Of a stretch of DNA of 64,000 bases, positions 19,357-27,565 are shown piece after piece. The notes under the pieces are model-generated. The model made no database searches and was not told the origin of the DNA. It saw nothing but the letters and a program-made list of their open reading frames with translations. The position numbers were made by a program, and so were the translations under genes. Numbering within the stretch: position 1 is the first letter of the stretch; each line of letters begins with the position of its first letter. The stretch lies in contig NZ_RCZM01000004.1 of assembly GCF_006438965.1 (NCBI RefSeq), positions 372,001 to 436,000 of the forward strand. The letters run 5' to 3'. This stretch comes from Pedococcus bigeumensis (GTDB lineage: Bacteria > Actinomycetota > Actinomycetes > Actinomycetales > Dermatophilaceae).

Positions 19357-20976
19357 GTGTTCACCTCACTCTCCGACCGCCTGACAGCCACCTTCAAGAA
19401 CCTGCGGGGCAAGGGGCGACTGTCCGAGTCCGACGTCAACGCGACGATCCGCGACATCCGGCTCGCGCTGCTCGACGCGGACGTCTCGTTGCCCGTGGTC
19501 AAGAAGTTCACCCACGCCGTGCGCGAGCGCGCCATGGGTGCGGAGGTCTCGGGTGCGCTGAACCCGGCGCAGCAGGTCGTCAAGATCGTCAACGAGGAGC
19601 TCGTCGACATCCTCGGTGGGGCGACCCGGACCATCGTGTTCGCCAAGAACCCGCCCACCGTCATCATGCTCGCCGGCCTCCAGGGTGCGGGCAAGACGAC
19701 CCTCGCCGGCAAGCTCGGGCGCTGGCTGAAGGAGCAGGGCCACACCCCGATCCTCGTCGCCGCCGACCTGCAGCGCCCCAACGCCGTGACCCAGCTCGAG
19801 GTCGTCGGCGAGCGCGCCGGCATCCCGGTCTACGCCCCCGAGCGCGGCAACATCGGCGGCCACGACGCCGTCGGGCCGACGGGGGAGGGCACCAAGTCCT
19901 TCGGTGACCCGGTCGCGGTGTCCCGCGCGGGCATCGAGCAGGCCCGCCGTGCCCAGCACGACGTCGTCATCGTCGACACCGCCGGTCGGCTGGCCGTCGA
20001 CGAGAACCTCATGCAGCAGGCCGCCGACATCCGCGCCGCCATCTCACCCGACGAGGTCCTGTTCGTCATCGACGCGATGATCGGCCAGGCCGCGGTCGAC
20101 ACGGCGCTCGCGTTCCAGGAGGGCGTCGACTTCACCGGTGTGGTCCTGTCCAAGCTCGACGGTGACGCCCGCGGTGGCGCTGCTCTGTCGGTCGCGTCGG
20201 TCACCGGCCGCCCGATCATGTTCGCCAGCACCGGTGAAGGCGTGAAGGACTTCGAGGTCTTCCACCCCGACCGGATGGCCTCGCGCATCCTCGACATGGG
20301 TGACGTGCTCACCCTCATCGAGCAGGCCGAGAAGGCGTTCGACGCCAGCCAGGCGCAGGAGATGCACCGCAAGTTCCTCGCCGAGGAGGACTTCACCTTC
20401 GACGACTTCCTGCAGCAGATGTCGGCGCTGAAGAAGATGGGCGGCATGAAGGCGATGCTCGGGATGATGCCGGGCATGGGCCAGATGAAGGCCCAGCTGG
20501 ACAACCTCGACCCGCGCGAGTTCGACCGCATCGAGGCGATGGTCCGGTCGATGACGCCGTTCGAGCGCACTCACTCCAAGCAGATCAACGGGTCGCGCCG
20601 GCTGCGCATCGCCAAGGGTTCCGGCGTGCAGGTGTCCGAGGTCAACGGGCTGCTCGAGCGGTTCACCGAGGCGCAGAAGATGATGAAGCAGCTCGCCCGC
20701 GGCGGCAACATCCCCGGGATGCCGGGCATGCCCGGGATGGGTGGCGGCAAGAAGGGCCGACAGCAGGCGCAGCAGCGCAAGAAGTCCAAGTCCGGCAACC
20801 CCGCCAAGCGGGCGGCCGAGGAGCGGGCGGCTCTCGAGAAGGGCACGGCCGCGAAGCCGAGTGGCGGTGGCGCGGCGTTCGGTGGTGGCGGTGCCGGCGC
20901 CGGGGACGGCGGCATACCTGCTGACCTCGACCCCAACCAGCTGCCCGCAGGCTTCGAGAAGTTCCTCGGAAGGTGA
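19357..20976 (+). CDS. ffh: Signal recognition particle protein Ffh
   Basis: 539-residue SRP54 homologue that binds signal sequences with 4.5S RNA and docks on FtsY. The N and G domains show GLQGAGKTTLAGKLG (G1), VAADLQRPNAVTQLEV, VIVDTAGRLAVDE (G3) and SKLDGDARGG (G4). The M domain is methionine-rich (MGGMKAMLGMMPGMGQMKAQ) with the RNA-binding SRRLRIAKGSG. A Gly/Pro-rich tail with PGMPGMPGMGGGKKGRQQAQQ extends the protein beyond the usual 450 or so residues. GTG start; TAACCT (19344-19349) ends 7 bases upstream, implying a leaderless mRNA. The next gene overlaps by 4 bases. Confidence 0.97.
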   Translation: MFTSLSDRLTATFKNLRGKGRLSESDVNATIRDIRLALLDADVSLPVVKKFTHAVRERAMGAEVSGALNPAQQVVKIVNEELVDILGGATRTIVFAKNPPTVIMLAGLQGAGKTTLAGKLGRWLKEQGHTPILVAADLQRPNAVTQLEVVGERAGIPVYAPERGNIGGHDAVGPTGEGTKSFGDPVAVSRAGIEQARRAQHDVVIVDTAGRLAVDENLMQQAADIRAAISPDEVLFVIDAMIGQAAVDTALAFQEGVDFTGVVLSKLDGDARGGAALSVASVTGRPIMFASTGEGVKDFEVFHPDRMASRILDMGDVLTLIEQAEKAFDASQAQEMHRKFLAEEDFTFDDFLQQMSALKKMGGMKAMLGMMPGMGQMKAQLDNLDPREFDRIEAMVRSMTPFERTHSKQINGSRRLRIAKGSGVQVSEVNGLLERFTEAQKMMKQLARGGNIPGMPGMPGMGGGKKGRQQAQQRKKSKSGNPAKRAAEERAALEKGTAAKPSGGGAAFGGGGAGAGDGGIPADLDPNQLPAGFEKFLGR

Positions 20977-21803
20977 GTGGCGCGGCGCCGCTGCACACGC
21001 TCTCGGTCGGCACTGCCGGACCGCGAATCGCCTTTCTGCACGGGCTTTTCGGACAGGGACGCAACTGGTCCCAGATCGCCAAGGCGCTCGCCGGTCCGGA
21101 CGGCACGGGTGCGCGCAGCACCGTGGTCGACCTCCCGGACCACGGCCGGTCGCCGTGGTCGCAGGAGTTCTCCTTCGAGGGGTATGCCGCGTCAGTCGCC
21201 GACACGCTGCGCGGCATCGACGCTGACGCGTCGTGGGTCGTCGTGGGCCACTCCCTGGGTGGCAAGACCGCGATGCTGCTTGCGCTCCAGCACCCCGAGC
21301 TGGTGTCCCGGCTCGTCGTCGTCGACATCGCGCCCAAGAGCTACGGCAGCCTCGAGCGGTTCAGCGGCTACATCGAGGAGATGCAGCACCTCCCGTTGGC
21401 CGAGCTGACCAACCGGGGCGACGCGGAGGCGCGGTTCGAGGAGCCGAACCCAGGGGTGAAGGCCTTCCTGCTGCAGAACCTGCGCCGCGACGGCGACTCG
21501 TGGCGCTGGCAGGCCAACCTCGACCTGTTCGCCGCAGACGCCGCCACGGGGACGGACTCGGTGATCGCAGCGTGGCCCGAGTCGGCCGCGCAGCTGCCGC
21601 CGTTCACCGGACCGGTCCTGTGGATCGCCGGCTCGGAGTCGACCTACATCACCGACGAGGACCTGCCGGCGATGCGGGCGCTGTTCCCCAAGGTGCGCCA
21701 GCTGACCGTCAAGGGCGCGACGCACTGGGTCCACACCGACGCGCCCGAGATCGTCGTCGAGGCGTTGCGCCTGTTCATCCATCCGCTGACCGAGCCCGCC
21801 TGA
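20973..21803 (+). CDS. Alpha/beta-fold hydrolase
   Basis: 276 residues of the YbfF-like esterase type. The oxyanion loop FLHGLFGQGRNW, nucleophile elbow VVGHSLGGKTAM (catalytic Ser), a lid region with EEMQHLPLAELTNRGDAEARF, and the final histidine in KGATHWVHTDAPE are all visible, with an acid in the strand-7 loop. The GTG overlaps the ffh stop (GTGA), so it is co-transcribed with ffh. The substrate is unknown and there is no signal peptide. Confidence 0.88.
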   Translation: MSGAAPLHTLSVGTAGPRIAFLHGLFGQGRNWSQIAKALAGPDGTGARSTVVDLPDHGRSPWSQEFSFEGYAASVADTLRGIDADASWVVVGHSLGGKTAMLLALQHPELVSRLVVVDIAPKSYGSLERFSGYIEEMQHLPLAELTNRGDAEARFEEPNPGVKAFLLQNLRRDGDSWRWQANLDLFAADAATGTDSVIAAWPESAAQLPPFTGPVLWIAGSESTYITDEDLPAMRALFPKVRQLTVKGATHWVHTDAPEIVVEALRLFIHPLTEPA

Positions 21804-21847
21804 GCGCCATCCGGTTCCGCGGCTGGATCGGTCGCTAGGGTCGGTCC

Positions 21848-22936
21848 ATGGCAACGGTGCTGCACCTGCAGGGTGAGGTCCTGGTCGGGCCCGAGGACGT
21901 GCGTCCCGAGGCGTGGGTGGTCGGCGGGAGGCTGACCTTCGAACGGCCGACTGCGAGCGGCGACGACGTCCAGGTGATCCGCGGCTACGTGCTCCCGGGC
22001 CTGGTCGACGCCCACTGCCACGTGGGGCTGGACGCCCACGGTGCGGTGGACGACGCGACCTCAGAAGCCCAGGCTCTGGCCGACCGCGAAGCCGGCACGC
22101 TGCTCATCCGCGATGCCGGGTCGCCCGCCGACACCCGGTGGATCGACGAGCGTGACGACCTGCCCAAGGTCATCCGGGCCGGGCGCCACATCGCGCGGAC
22201 CCGCCGCTACATCCGCAACTTCGCCCACGAGATCGAGCCCGACCAGCTGGTCGAGCGGGTCCGGCTGGAGGCCCGCGCCGGCGACGGCTGGGTCAAGCTC
22301 GTGGGGGACTGGATCGACCGTGACGCCCGCGACCTCACGCCCTGCTGGCCGGTCGACGTGCTGACGGATGCGATTGCCGCCGCCCACGAGGAGGGTGCCC
22401 GGGTCACGGCGCACTGCTTCGGCGAGGCGTCGCTCTACGACTTCGCCGCGGCCGGCACCGACTGCATCGAGCACGCCACGGGGCTGGAGGCCGAGACCAT
22501 CGCCCAGTTCGCGGAGCAACAGATCGCGATCGTCCCCACCCTGGTCAACATCGCGACGTTCCCGGCCCTCGCCGAACCCGCCCAGGAGAAGTTCCCGGAC
22601 TACCACCGCCGGATGCTCGCGCTGCACGAACGCCGCTACGCCACCATCGGCGCGGCCCACGACGCCGGCATCCCCATCTACCTCGGCACCGACGCCGGCG
22701 GCTCGCTGCGGCACGGCCTGGTGGCCGACGAGGCGCTCGAGCTCACCAAGGCCGGGCTGTCCGCCGACGAGGCGTTGTCTGCGGCGACCTGGGGCGCCCG
22801 CGAATGGCTGGGCCGCCCCGGGCTGGAGGAAGGCGCGGACGCGGACCTCGTCGTCTACGCCGCCGACCCGCGGCGTGAGATCCGGGCGCTCGCGGCACCC
22901 GAGCACGTCGTCCTCCGAGGCCGCGACTTCTCCTGA
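21848..22936 (+). CDS. Amidohydrolase-family metal-dependent hydrolase
   Basis: 362 residues with the amidohydrolase TIM-barrel signatures: N-terminal beta-sandwich strand then GLVDAHCHVGL (HxH metal ligands), KLVGDWIDRDARD (the strand-4 ligand lysine, K, of the family), RVTAHCFGEA, CIEHATGL (His ligands) and YLGTDAGGS (Asp ligand). It resembles imidazolonepropionase-like and prolidase-like amidohydrolases. The substrate cannot be told from the sequence. ATG start; TAGGGT (21836-21841) ends 6 bases upstream, so probably leaderless. Confidence 0.87.
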   Translation: MATVLHLQGEVLVGPEDVRPEAWVVGGRLTFERPTASGDDVQVIRGYVLPGLVDAHCHVGLDAHGAVDDATSEAQALADREAGTLLIRDAGSPADTRWIDERDDLPKVIRAGRHIARTRRYIRNFAHEIEPDQLVERVRLEARAGDGWVKLVGDWIDRDARDLTPCWPVDVLTDAIAAAHEEGARVTAHCFGEASLYDFAAAGTDCIEHATGLEAETIAQFAEQQIAIVPTLVNIATFPALAEPAQEKFPDYHRRMLALHERRYATIGAAHDAGIPIYLGTDAGGSLRHGLVADEALELTKAGLSADEALSAATWGAREWLGRPGLEEGADADLVVYAADPRREIRALAAPEHVVLRGRDFS

Positions 22937-22960
22937 CCCCGCGGCACCCTGCCGCATCCC

Positions 22961-22994
22961 CGCCGCAACCCCGCCCCCGCCGCAACCCCGCCCC
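22961..22994. repeat. 17-bp tandem duplication
   Basis: Two exact adjacent copies of CGCCGCAACCCCGCCCC in the gap between the amidohydrolase and sulfate-binding protein genes. A copy of the dispersed CGGCATAC word lies just downstream (23025). Confidence 0.85.
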
Positions 22995-23062
22995 ACCCGG
23001 GACCTGCGTGGACAGGGGCGCGGGCGGCATACCGGCGGGCCTTTCCACGATGCGAGACATAA

Positions 23063-23123
23063 GGTCATGTTATTTGACCGATAACCAAACGCTATCCAAA
23101 CTCCTAGTTGTCACATAGGAGTT
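23063..23123 (+). promoter_or_regulatory. Putative promoter and operator of the sulfate uptake operon
   Basis: GGTCA (23063-23067) and TGACC (23075-23079) form an inverted repeat with a 7-base spacer in an AT-rich pocket. TTGACC (23074-23079) can serve as -35, with CAAACT (23097-23102) 17 bases further as a weak -10. A second inverted repeat, AACTCCTA (23099-23106) and TAGGAGTT (23116-23123), would overlap the start of the transcript. Either repeat could be the site of a sulfur-responsive repressor such as the Rrf2 protein encoded after the operon. Confidence 0.45.
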
Positions 23124-23167
23124 GCGCAGCCTGCGCACCGCGCCGCAAGGCACCGAAGGAGCCCCCG

Positions 23168-24217
23168 ATGACGTCGACCCGCCGTCACCCCCGCCTCGCC
23201 CTGGCCGCCGCCGCGACCGTCGGCGCGATGGTGATGAGTGCCTGTGCCGGTGGGGGAGCCAGTGACACGGTCGGTGCCGCCGCGGACGCGGAGAACGCCG
23301 CCGCCAAGACCGGCACCATCAACCTCTATGCGTATGCCGTGCCGAAGGTCGGCTTCGACAAGCTGATCCCCGCGTTCAACAAGACCGCGGCGGGCAAGGG
23401 CGTGCAGTTCCAGCAGTCCTACGGCGCTTCGGGCGACCAGTCGCGCAAGGTGGCGGCAGGTGCCACGGCTGACTTCGTGAACTTCTCGGTTGAGCCGGAC
23501 ATCACCCGCCTCGTCGACGCAGGGCTGGTCGCCAAGGACTGGAATGCCAACCAGTACAAGGGAATTCCGTTCGGCTCGGTCGTCACGATCGTGGTCCGCA
23601 AGGGCAACCCCAAGGGGATCAAGGACTGGGACGACCTGCTCAAGCCGGGCGTCGAGGTGGTCACCCCGAACCCGTTCAGCTCGGGCAGTGCCAAGTGGAA
23701 CCTGCTGGCTCCGTATGCCGCGAAGAGCGACGGCGGCAAGAACCCGCAAGCGGGTCTCGACTACATCGAGAAGCTCGTGACCGGTCACGTCAAGGTGCAG
23801 CCGAAGTCAGGACGCGAGGCGACCGAGACGTTCCTGCAGGGGACCGGCGACGTGCTGCTGAGCTATGAGAACGAGGCCCTCTTCGCCGAGCGCAGCGGCG
23901 ACCCGGTCGAGCACGTCACCCCGCCGACGACGTTCAAGATCGAGAACCCCACCGCCGTGCTGAGCGGGAGCAAGAACCTCGCCAAGGCCAAGGCCTTCAA
24001 CGACTTCCTGTTCACGCCGGAGGCCCAGAAGCTGTGGGCGCACGCCGGCTTCCGACCGGTCGACCCGGCGGTGGCCAAGGAGTTCGCGGCCGACTTCCCG
24101 GCCCCCCAGAAGCTCTGGACGATCGACGACCTGGGCGACTGGAAGACCGTGGACGGGACGCTGTTCAAGAAGGACACCGGCTCCATCGCGGTCATCTACG
24201 ACAAGGCGACGTCGTAG
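23168..24217 (+). CDS. Sulfate ABC transporter substrate-binding lipoprotein
   Basis: 349-residue periplasmic-type sulfate/thiosulfate-binding protein (Sbp/CysP family). The signal peptide ends in a lipobox (MVMSAC), so it is anchored to the outer face of the membrane. Family motifs: INLYAYAVPKVGFDKLIPAF, YGASGDQSRKVAAG, ADFVNFSVEPDITRLV, VVTPNPFSSGSAKWNLLAPY and DVLLSYENEA. ATG at 23168 with AAGGAG (23156-23161) upstream; an earlier in-frame start would sit in the promoter region. First gene of the four-gene importer operon. Confidence 0.95.
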   Translation: MTSTRRHPRLALAAAATVGAMVMSACAGGGASDTVGAAADAENAAAKTGTINLYAYAVPKVGFDKLIPAFNKTAAGKGVQFQQSYGASGDQSRKVAAGATADFVNFSVEPDITRLVDAGLVAKDWNANQYKGIPFGSVVTIVVRKGNPKGIKDWDDLLKPGVEVVTPNPFSSGSAKWNLLAPYAAKSDGGKNPQAGLDYIEKLVTGHVKVQPKSGREATETFLQGTGDVLLSYENEALFAERSGDPVEHVTPPTTFKIENPTAVLSGSKNLAKAKAFNDFLFTPEAQKLWAHAGFRPVDPAVAKEFAADFPAPQKLWTIDDLGDWKTVDGTLFKKDTGSIAVIYDKATS

Positions 24218-24221
24218 GGAG

Positions 24222-25106
24222 ATGACCACGACCACCGCAAGCGTGCGCAGGGACGACACCTCGACCACCGAGGTGGCGTCCCTGCCGCCGCGCCCTGATC
24301 CTTCTCGTCGCAGGCCCCAGCTCGGCCGCCCCCTCGGGGTCGGGCTGGTCGGACTGTGGCTGAGCGTGCTCGTCCTGCTACCGCTCGCCGCGCTCACCGT
24401 CACCTCGCTCGGCGACGGGGTAGGCGGCTTCTGGGACGCCGTCACGGCTCCTGTCGCCCTGGCCTCCCTGCGCGTGACGGTCCTGGTCGCCGCCCTCGTC
24501 GCCGTGGTGAACGCCGTCATGGGCACCCTGATCGCCTGGGTGCTGGTGCGCGACGAGTTCCCCGGCAAGCGGATCGTCAACGCGCTGATCGATCTGCCGT
24601 TCGCCCTGCCCACGATCGTCGCCAGCATCGTGCTGCTGTCGCTCTACGGACCGAACAGCCCGATCCACGTGCACCTCAACGCCACCCAGCCCGGACTGTG
24701 GGTCGCGCTCGCGTTCGTCACACTGCCGTTCGTCGTGCGCTCCGTCCAGCCGGTGCTCATCGAGGCCGACCGCGAGGTCGAGGAGGCCGCCGCGTCGCTG
24801 GGCGCGTCGAACTGGACCACCTTCCGCCGGGTCGTCCTGCCGACGCTGGCCCCGGCCCTGATCAGCGGCACCGGCTTGGCGTTCGCGCGGGCGATCGGGG
24901 AGTACGGCTCGGTCGTGCTCATCGGCGGCAACATCCCGCGCAAGACGCAGGTGGCCTCGCAGTACATCCAGCAGCAGATCGAGATCGACCGACCCCTGAA
25001 CGCCGCCGCCGTGTCGGTGGCACTGCTGGCGATCGCCTTCGTCACCCTGTTCGTGCTGCGGGTGTTCGCCGGCCGCAGCCAGCGCCGCGAGGAGGACGCC
25101 CAGTGA
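24222..25106 (+). CDS. cysT: Sulfate ABC transporter permease CysT
   Basis: 294-residue inner-membrane permease with six membrane helices after a Pro/Arg-rich cytoplasmic N-terminus. The ABC-coupling EAA loop is visible as [32 protein letters not shown], and [20 protein letters not shown] is typical of CysT. The ATG lies 4 bases after the binding-protein stop, with AGGGAG overlapping that stop. It forms a heterodimer with CysW. Confidence 0.95.
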   Translation: MTTTTASVRRDDTSTTEVASLPPRPDPSRRRPQLGRPLGVGLVGLWLSVLVLLPLAALTVTSLGDGVGGFWDAVTAPVALASLRVTVLVAALVAVVNAVMGTLIAWVLVRDEFPGKRIVNALIDLPFALPTIVASIVLLSLYGPNSPIHVHLNATQPGLWVALAFVTLPFVVRSVQPVLIEADREVEEAAASLGASNWTTFRRVVLPTLAPALISGTGLAFARAIGEYGSVVLIGGNIPRKTQVASQYIQQQIEIDRPLNAAAVSVALLAIAFVTLFVLRVFAGRSQRREEDAQ

Positions 25107-25909
25107 AGACCTCCACGGGCGCCCGACTGGGCCTGCGCACCATCGCGCTCGGCTACCTCGTGCTGCTGATCGCCGTGCCCATCGTGCTCATCCTCGTGCG
25201 CACGTTCGGCGAGGGCATCGGGGCGTTCCTGGAGTCGATCAGGACCCCTGCGGCGATCTCCGCGCTCAACCTGTCGCTGCTGATCGTGGCGATCGTCGTG
25301 CCGCTCAACGTGCTGTTCGGTGTCGCGACCGCCTTGGCGTTGGTGCGCGGCCGGTTCCGCGGGCGCGGCGTCATCCAGGCCGTGGTCGACCTGCCGTTCG
25401 CGGTGTCGCCGATCGTCGTGGGCGTCTCGCTCATCCTGCTGTGGGGAGCCGACGGCTGGTTCGGCGGTCTCGAGCGGCTCGGGTTCAAGGTCATCTTCGG
25501 TCTGCCGGGGATGGTCATCGCGACGCTGTTCGTCACGCTGCCGTTCGTCGTGCGCGAGGTGGAGCCGGTGCTGCACGAGATCGGCACCGAGCAGGAGCAG
25601 GCCGCCTCCACCCTCGGCGCCAGCACCTGGCAGACGTTCTGGCGGATCACCCTGCCGGCGATCCGCTGGGGCCTGACCTATGGCGTCGTCCTCACCATCG
25701 CCCGCGCCCTGGGCGAGTTCGGCGCGGTCATCATGGTCAGCTCCGGCTTCCCGGGGGTCTCCCAGACCCTCACCCTGCTCGTCCACTCCCGCTACATCGA
25801 CGACCACAACACCTACGGCGCCTACGCAGCGGCCACCCTGCTGATGGGCCTGGCCGTGGTGACGCTGCTCGGCATGACTGCGCTCGACCGCAAGAGGAGA
25901 ACCACATGA
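25103..25909 (+). CDS. cysW: Sulfate ABC transporter permease CysW
   Basis: 268-residue permease, the second half of the sulfate channel. It has six membrane helices, [20 protein letters not shown], and the coupling loop [29 protein letters not shown]. The GTG start (25103) overlaps the cysT stop (GTGA). A longer open frame extends upstream through cysT in another frame but is not coding there. Its own stop overlaps the cysA ATG. Confidence 0.95.
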   Translation: MKTSTGARLGLRTIALGYLVLLIAVPIVLILVRTFGEGIGAFLESIRTPAAISALNLSLLIVAIVVPLNVLFGVATALALVRGRFRGRGVIQAVVDLPFAVSPIVVGVSLILLWGADGWFGGLERLGFKVIFGLPGMVIATLFVTLPFVVREVEPVLHEIGTEQEQAASTLGASTWQTFWRITLPAIRWGLTYGVVLTIARALGEFGAVIMVSSGFPGVSQTLTLLVHSRYIDDHNTYGAYAAATLLMGLAVVTLLGMTALDRKRRTT

Positions 25910-26916
25910 TCACCGTCGTCGACGCCCGCAAGAACTACGGGGACTTCGCCGCCCTCGACAACGTGACCCTCGACATCCCCGCGGGCTCGCTCACCGCACT
26001 GCTGGGGCCGAGCGGGTCGGGCAAGTCGACGCTGCTGCGCTCGATCGCCGGACTCGAGCAGCTCGACGGCGGGCGCATCGTCATCGGCGGCCGCGACGTG
26101 ACCGGGGTGGCACCGCAGAAGCGCGGCATCGGTTTCGTCTTCCAGCACTACGCCGCCTTCAAGCACATGACGGTGCGCGACAACGTCGCCTTCGGCCTGA
26201 CCATCCGCAAGCGCCCCAAGGCCGAGATCGCGCGCAAGGTCGACGACCTGCTGGAGATCGTCGGGCTCGACGGGTTCCAGCACCGCTACCCGGCCCAGCT
26301 CTCCGGCGGCCAGCGCCAGCGGATGGCTCTGGCCCGTGCCCTCGCCGTCGACCCCGAGGTGCTGCTCCTCGACGAACCCTTCGGAGCCCTCGACGCCAAG
26401 GTGCGCGCCGACCTGCGGCAGTGGCTGCGCCGACTGCACGACGAGGTCCACGTCACGACCGTGCTGGTCACCCACGACCAGGAGGAGGCGCTCGACGTCG
26501 CCGACCGGATCGCCGTCCTCAACAAGGGCCGGATCGAGCAGGTGGGTGATCCGGTGACCCTCTACGACCGCCCCGCCAACGACTTCGTGATGTCGTTCCT
26601 GGGTTCGGTGGCCAGGCTCGGCGGCCAGCTGGTACGTCCGCACGACATCGCCCTCGACCGCAGCCGGGAGCGTGCGGAGGCGCTGGACGCCCGTGTCGGC
26701 GGGTCGCCCGGTGTCGTCGAGGCGGTCGTCGAGCGCGTCGTGCGGCTCGGCTTCGAGGTGCGGATCGACCTGCGCACCGACTCCGGTGTCCGCTTCGCGG
26801 CGCAGGTCACCCGGGCCGAGGCCGACGCCCTGGGTCTGGCGGACGGCGAGACCGTCTACGCCCGCGCGACGACGGGACCGGACGCGGCCGAGCTCCACCC
26901 GGCGCTCGCCATCTGA
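25906..26916 (+). CDS. cysA: Sulfate/thiosulfate ABC transporter ATP-binding protein CysA
   Basis: 336-residue ATPase of the importer: Walker [13 protein letters not shown]-loop FVFQHYAAF, signature [15 protein letters not shown], Walker [13 protein letters not shown], switch [12 protein letters not shown]-terminal TOBE-like regulatory domain follows ([18 protein letters not shown] onward). ATG at 25906 overlaps the cysW stop; AGGAGA (25894-25899) is the ribosome site. A hairpin terminator begins immediately at the stop. Confidence 0.96.
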   Translation: MITVVDARKNYGDFAALDNVTLDIPAGSLTALLGPSGSGKSTLLRSIAGLEQLDGGRIVIGGRDVTGVAPQKRGIGFVFQHYAAFKHMTVRDNVAFGLTIRKRPKAEIARKVDDLLEIVGLDGFQHRYPAQLSGGQRQRMALARALAVDPEVLLLDEPFGALDAKVRADLRQWLRRLHDEVHVTTVLVTHDQEEALDVADRIAVLNKGRIEQVGDPVTLYDRPANDFVMSFLGSVARLGGQLVRPHDIALDRSRERAEALDARVGGSPGVVEAVVERVVRLGFEVRIDLRTDSGVRFAAQVTRAEADALGLADGETVYARATTGPDAAELHPALAI

Positions 26917-26946
26917 CGCGCGGCCTCCGGAGGGGTGGGCCGCGCG
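26917..26946 (+). terminator. Terminator of the sulfate importer operon
   Basis: CGCGCGGCC (26917-26925) pairs exactly with GGCCGCGCG (26938-26946) around a 12-base loop, beginning directly after the cysA stop. There is no T run. Confidence 0.65.
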
Positions 26947-27100
26947 CGGAGGTACGACGTGCAGGCGCCGTCGTGCCTGAGCGGCCACGCAGGGATCCGG
27001 CGCGTCCGCGACGTCCACTGCACGTCGCAGCGCCGTGGCTGATGGCGCGCCGTGCCCGGGCGAGTGCCGACGGTGCCACGGGGTGCGACACAATGCGCGG

Positions 27101-27565
27101 GTGGACATCTCGGCGCGCACTGAGTACGCGGTCCGCGCCATGCTCATCCTCGCCGAGTCGGCGACCTTGTCGGCCGGCCCCGTGAGCGTCGAGACGCTGT
27201 CCTACCGGCAGACCCTGCCGCGCAAGTTCCTCGAGGCCATCGTCGCGGACCTCAAGAACGCCGACCTCGTCAAGAGCACCCGCGGGGCGCGCGGCGGTTA
27301 CGCCCTCGCCCGTGAGCCCAGGGACATCTCGCTCGGCGACGTGTTCCGCGCCGTGGACGGACCACTCGCGGAGGTGAGGGGACTGCGGCCGCACGAGACG
27401 GCATACGACGGGGTTGCCGAGCACCTGCCCACCGTGTGGGTGGCGCTGCGCGCGAGCCTGCGTTCGGTTCTCGACGAGACCAGCCTGGCCGACGTGCTCT
27501 CCGGCGACCTGCCCGAACGGGTGTCCGCCCTGGCTGCCGACCCCGACGCCTGGCGCAGCCGCTGA
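27101..27565 (+). CDS. Rrf2-family transcriptional regulator (CymR-like, cysteine-free)
   Basis: 154-residue winged-helix regulator: MDISARTEYAVRAMLILAE, the recognition region LPRKFLEAIVADLKNADLVKSTRGARGGYALAREPRDISLGDVFRAVDGPL. No cysteine is present, so it cannot carry the Fe-S cluster of IscR or NsrR. Cluster-free Rrf2 proteins include CymR, the cysteine-metabolism repressor of Firmicutes. Its position directly after the sulfate importer suggests it regulates that operon (inference). GTG at 27101 is preceded by CACAAT (27089-27094), 6 bases upstream, so leaderless. Its stop overlaps the next ATG (TGATG). Confidence 0.88.
   Translation: MDISARTEYAVRAMLILAESATLSAGPVSVETLSYRQTLPRKFLEAIVADLKNADLVKSTRGARGGYALAREPRDISLGDVFRAVDGPLAEVRGLRPHETAYDGVAEHLPTVWVALRASLRSVLDETSLADVLSGDLPERVSALAADPDAWRSR

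Noticed and set aside
23063-23167. Riboswitch in front of the sulfate importer
   Set aside because: The leader of about 60 bases has only one 8-bp hairpin; no known SAM or other riboswitch core fits.
27436-27564. N-terminal extension of the zinc-ribbon SDR
   Set aside because: The extension overlaps the Rrf2 gene in another frame; the ATG at 27565 overlaps the Rrf2 stop and begins the plausible protein.
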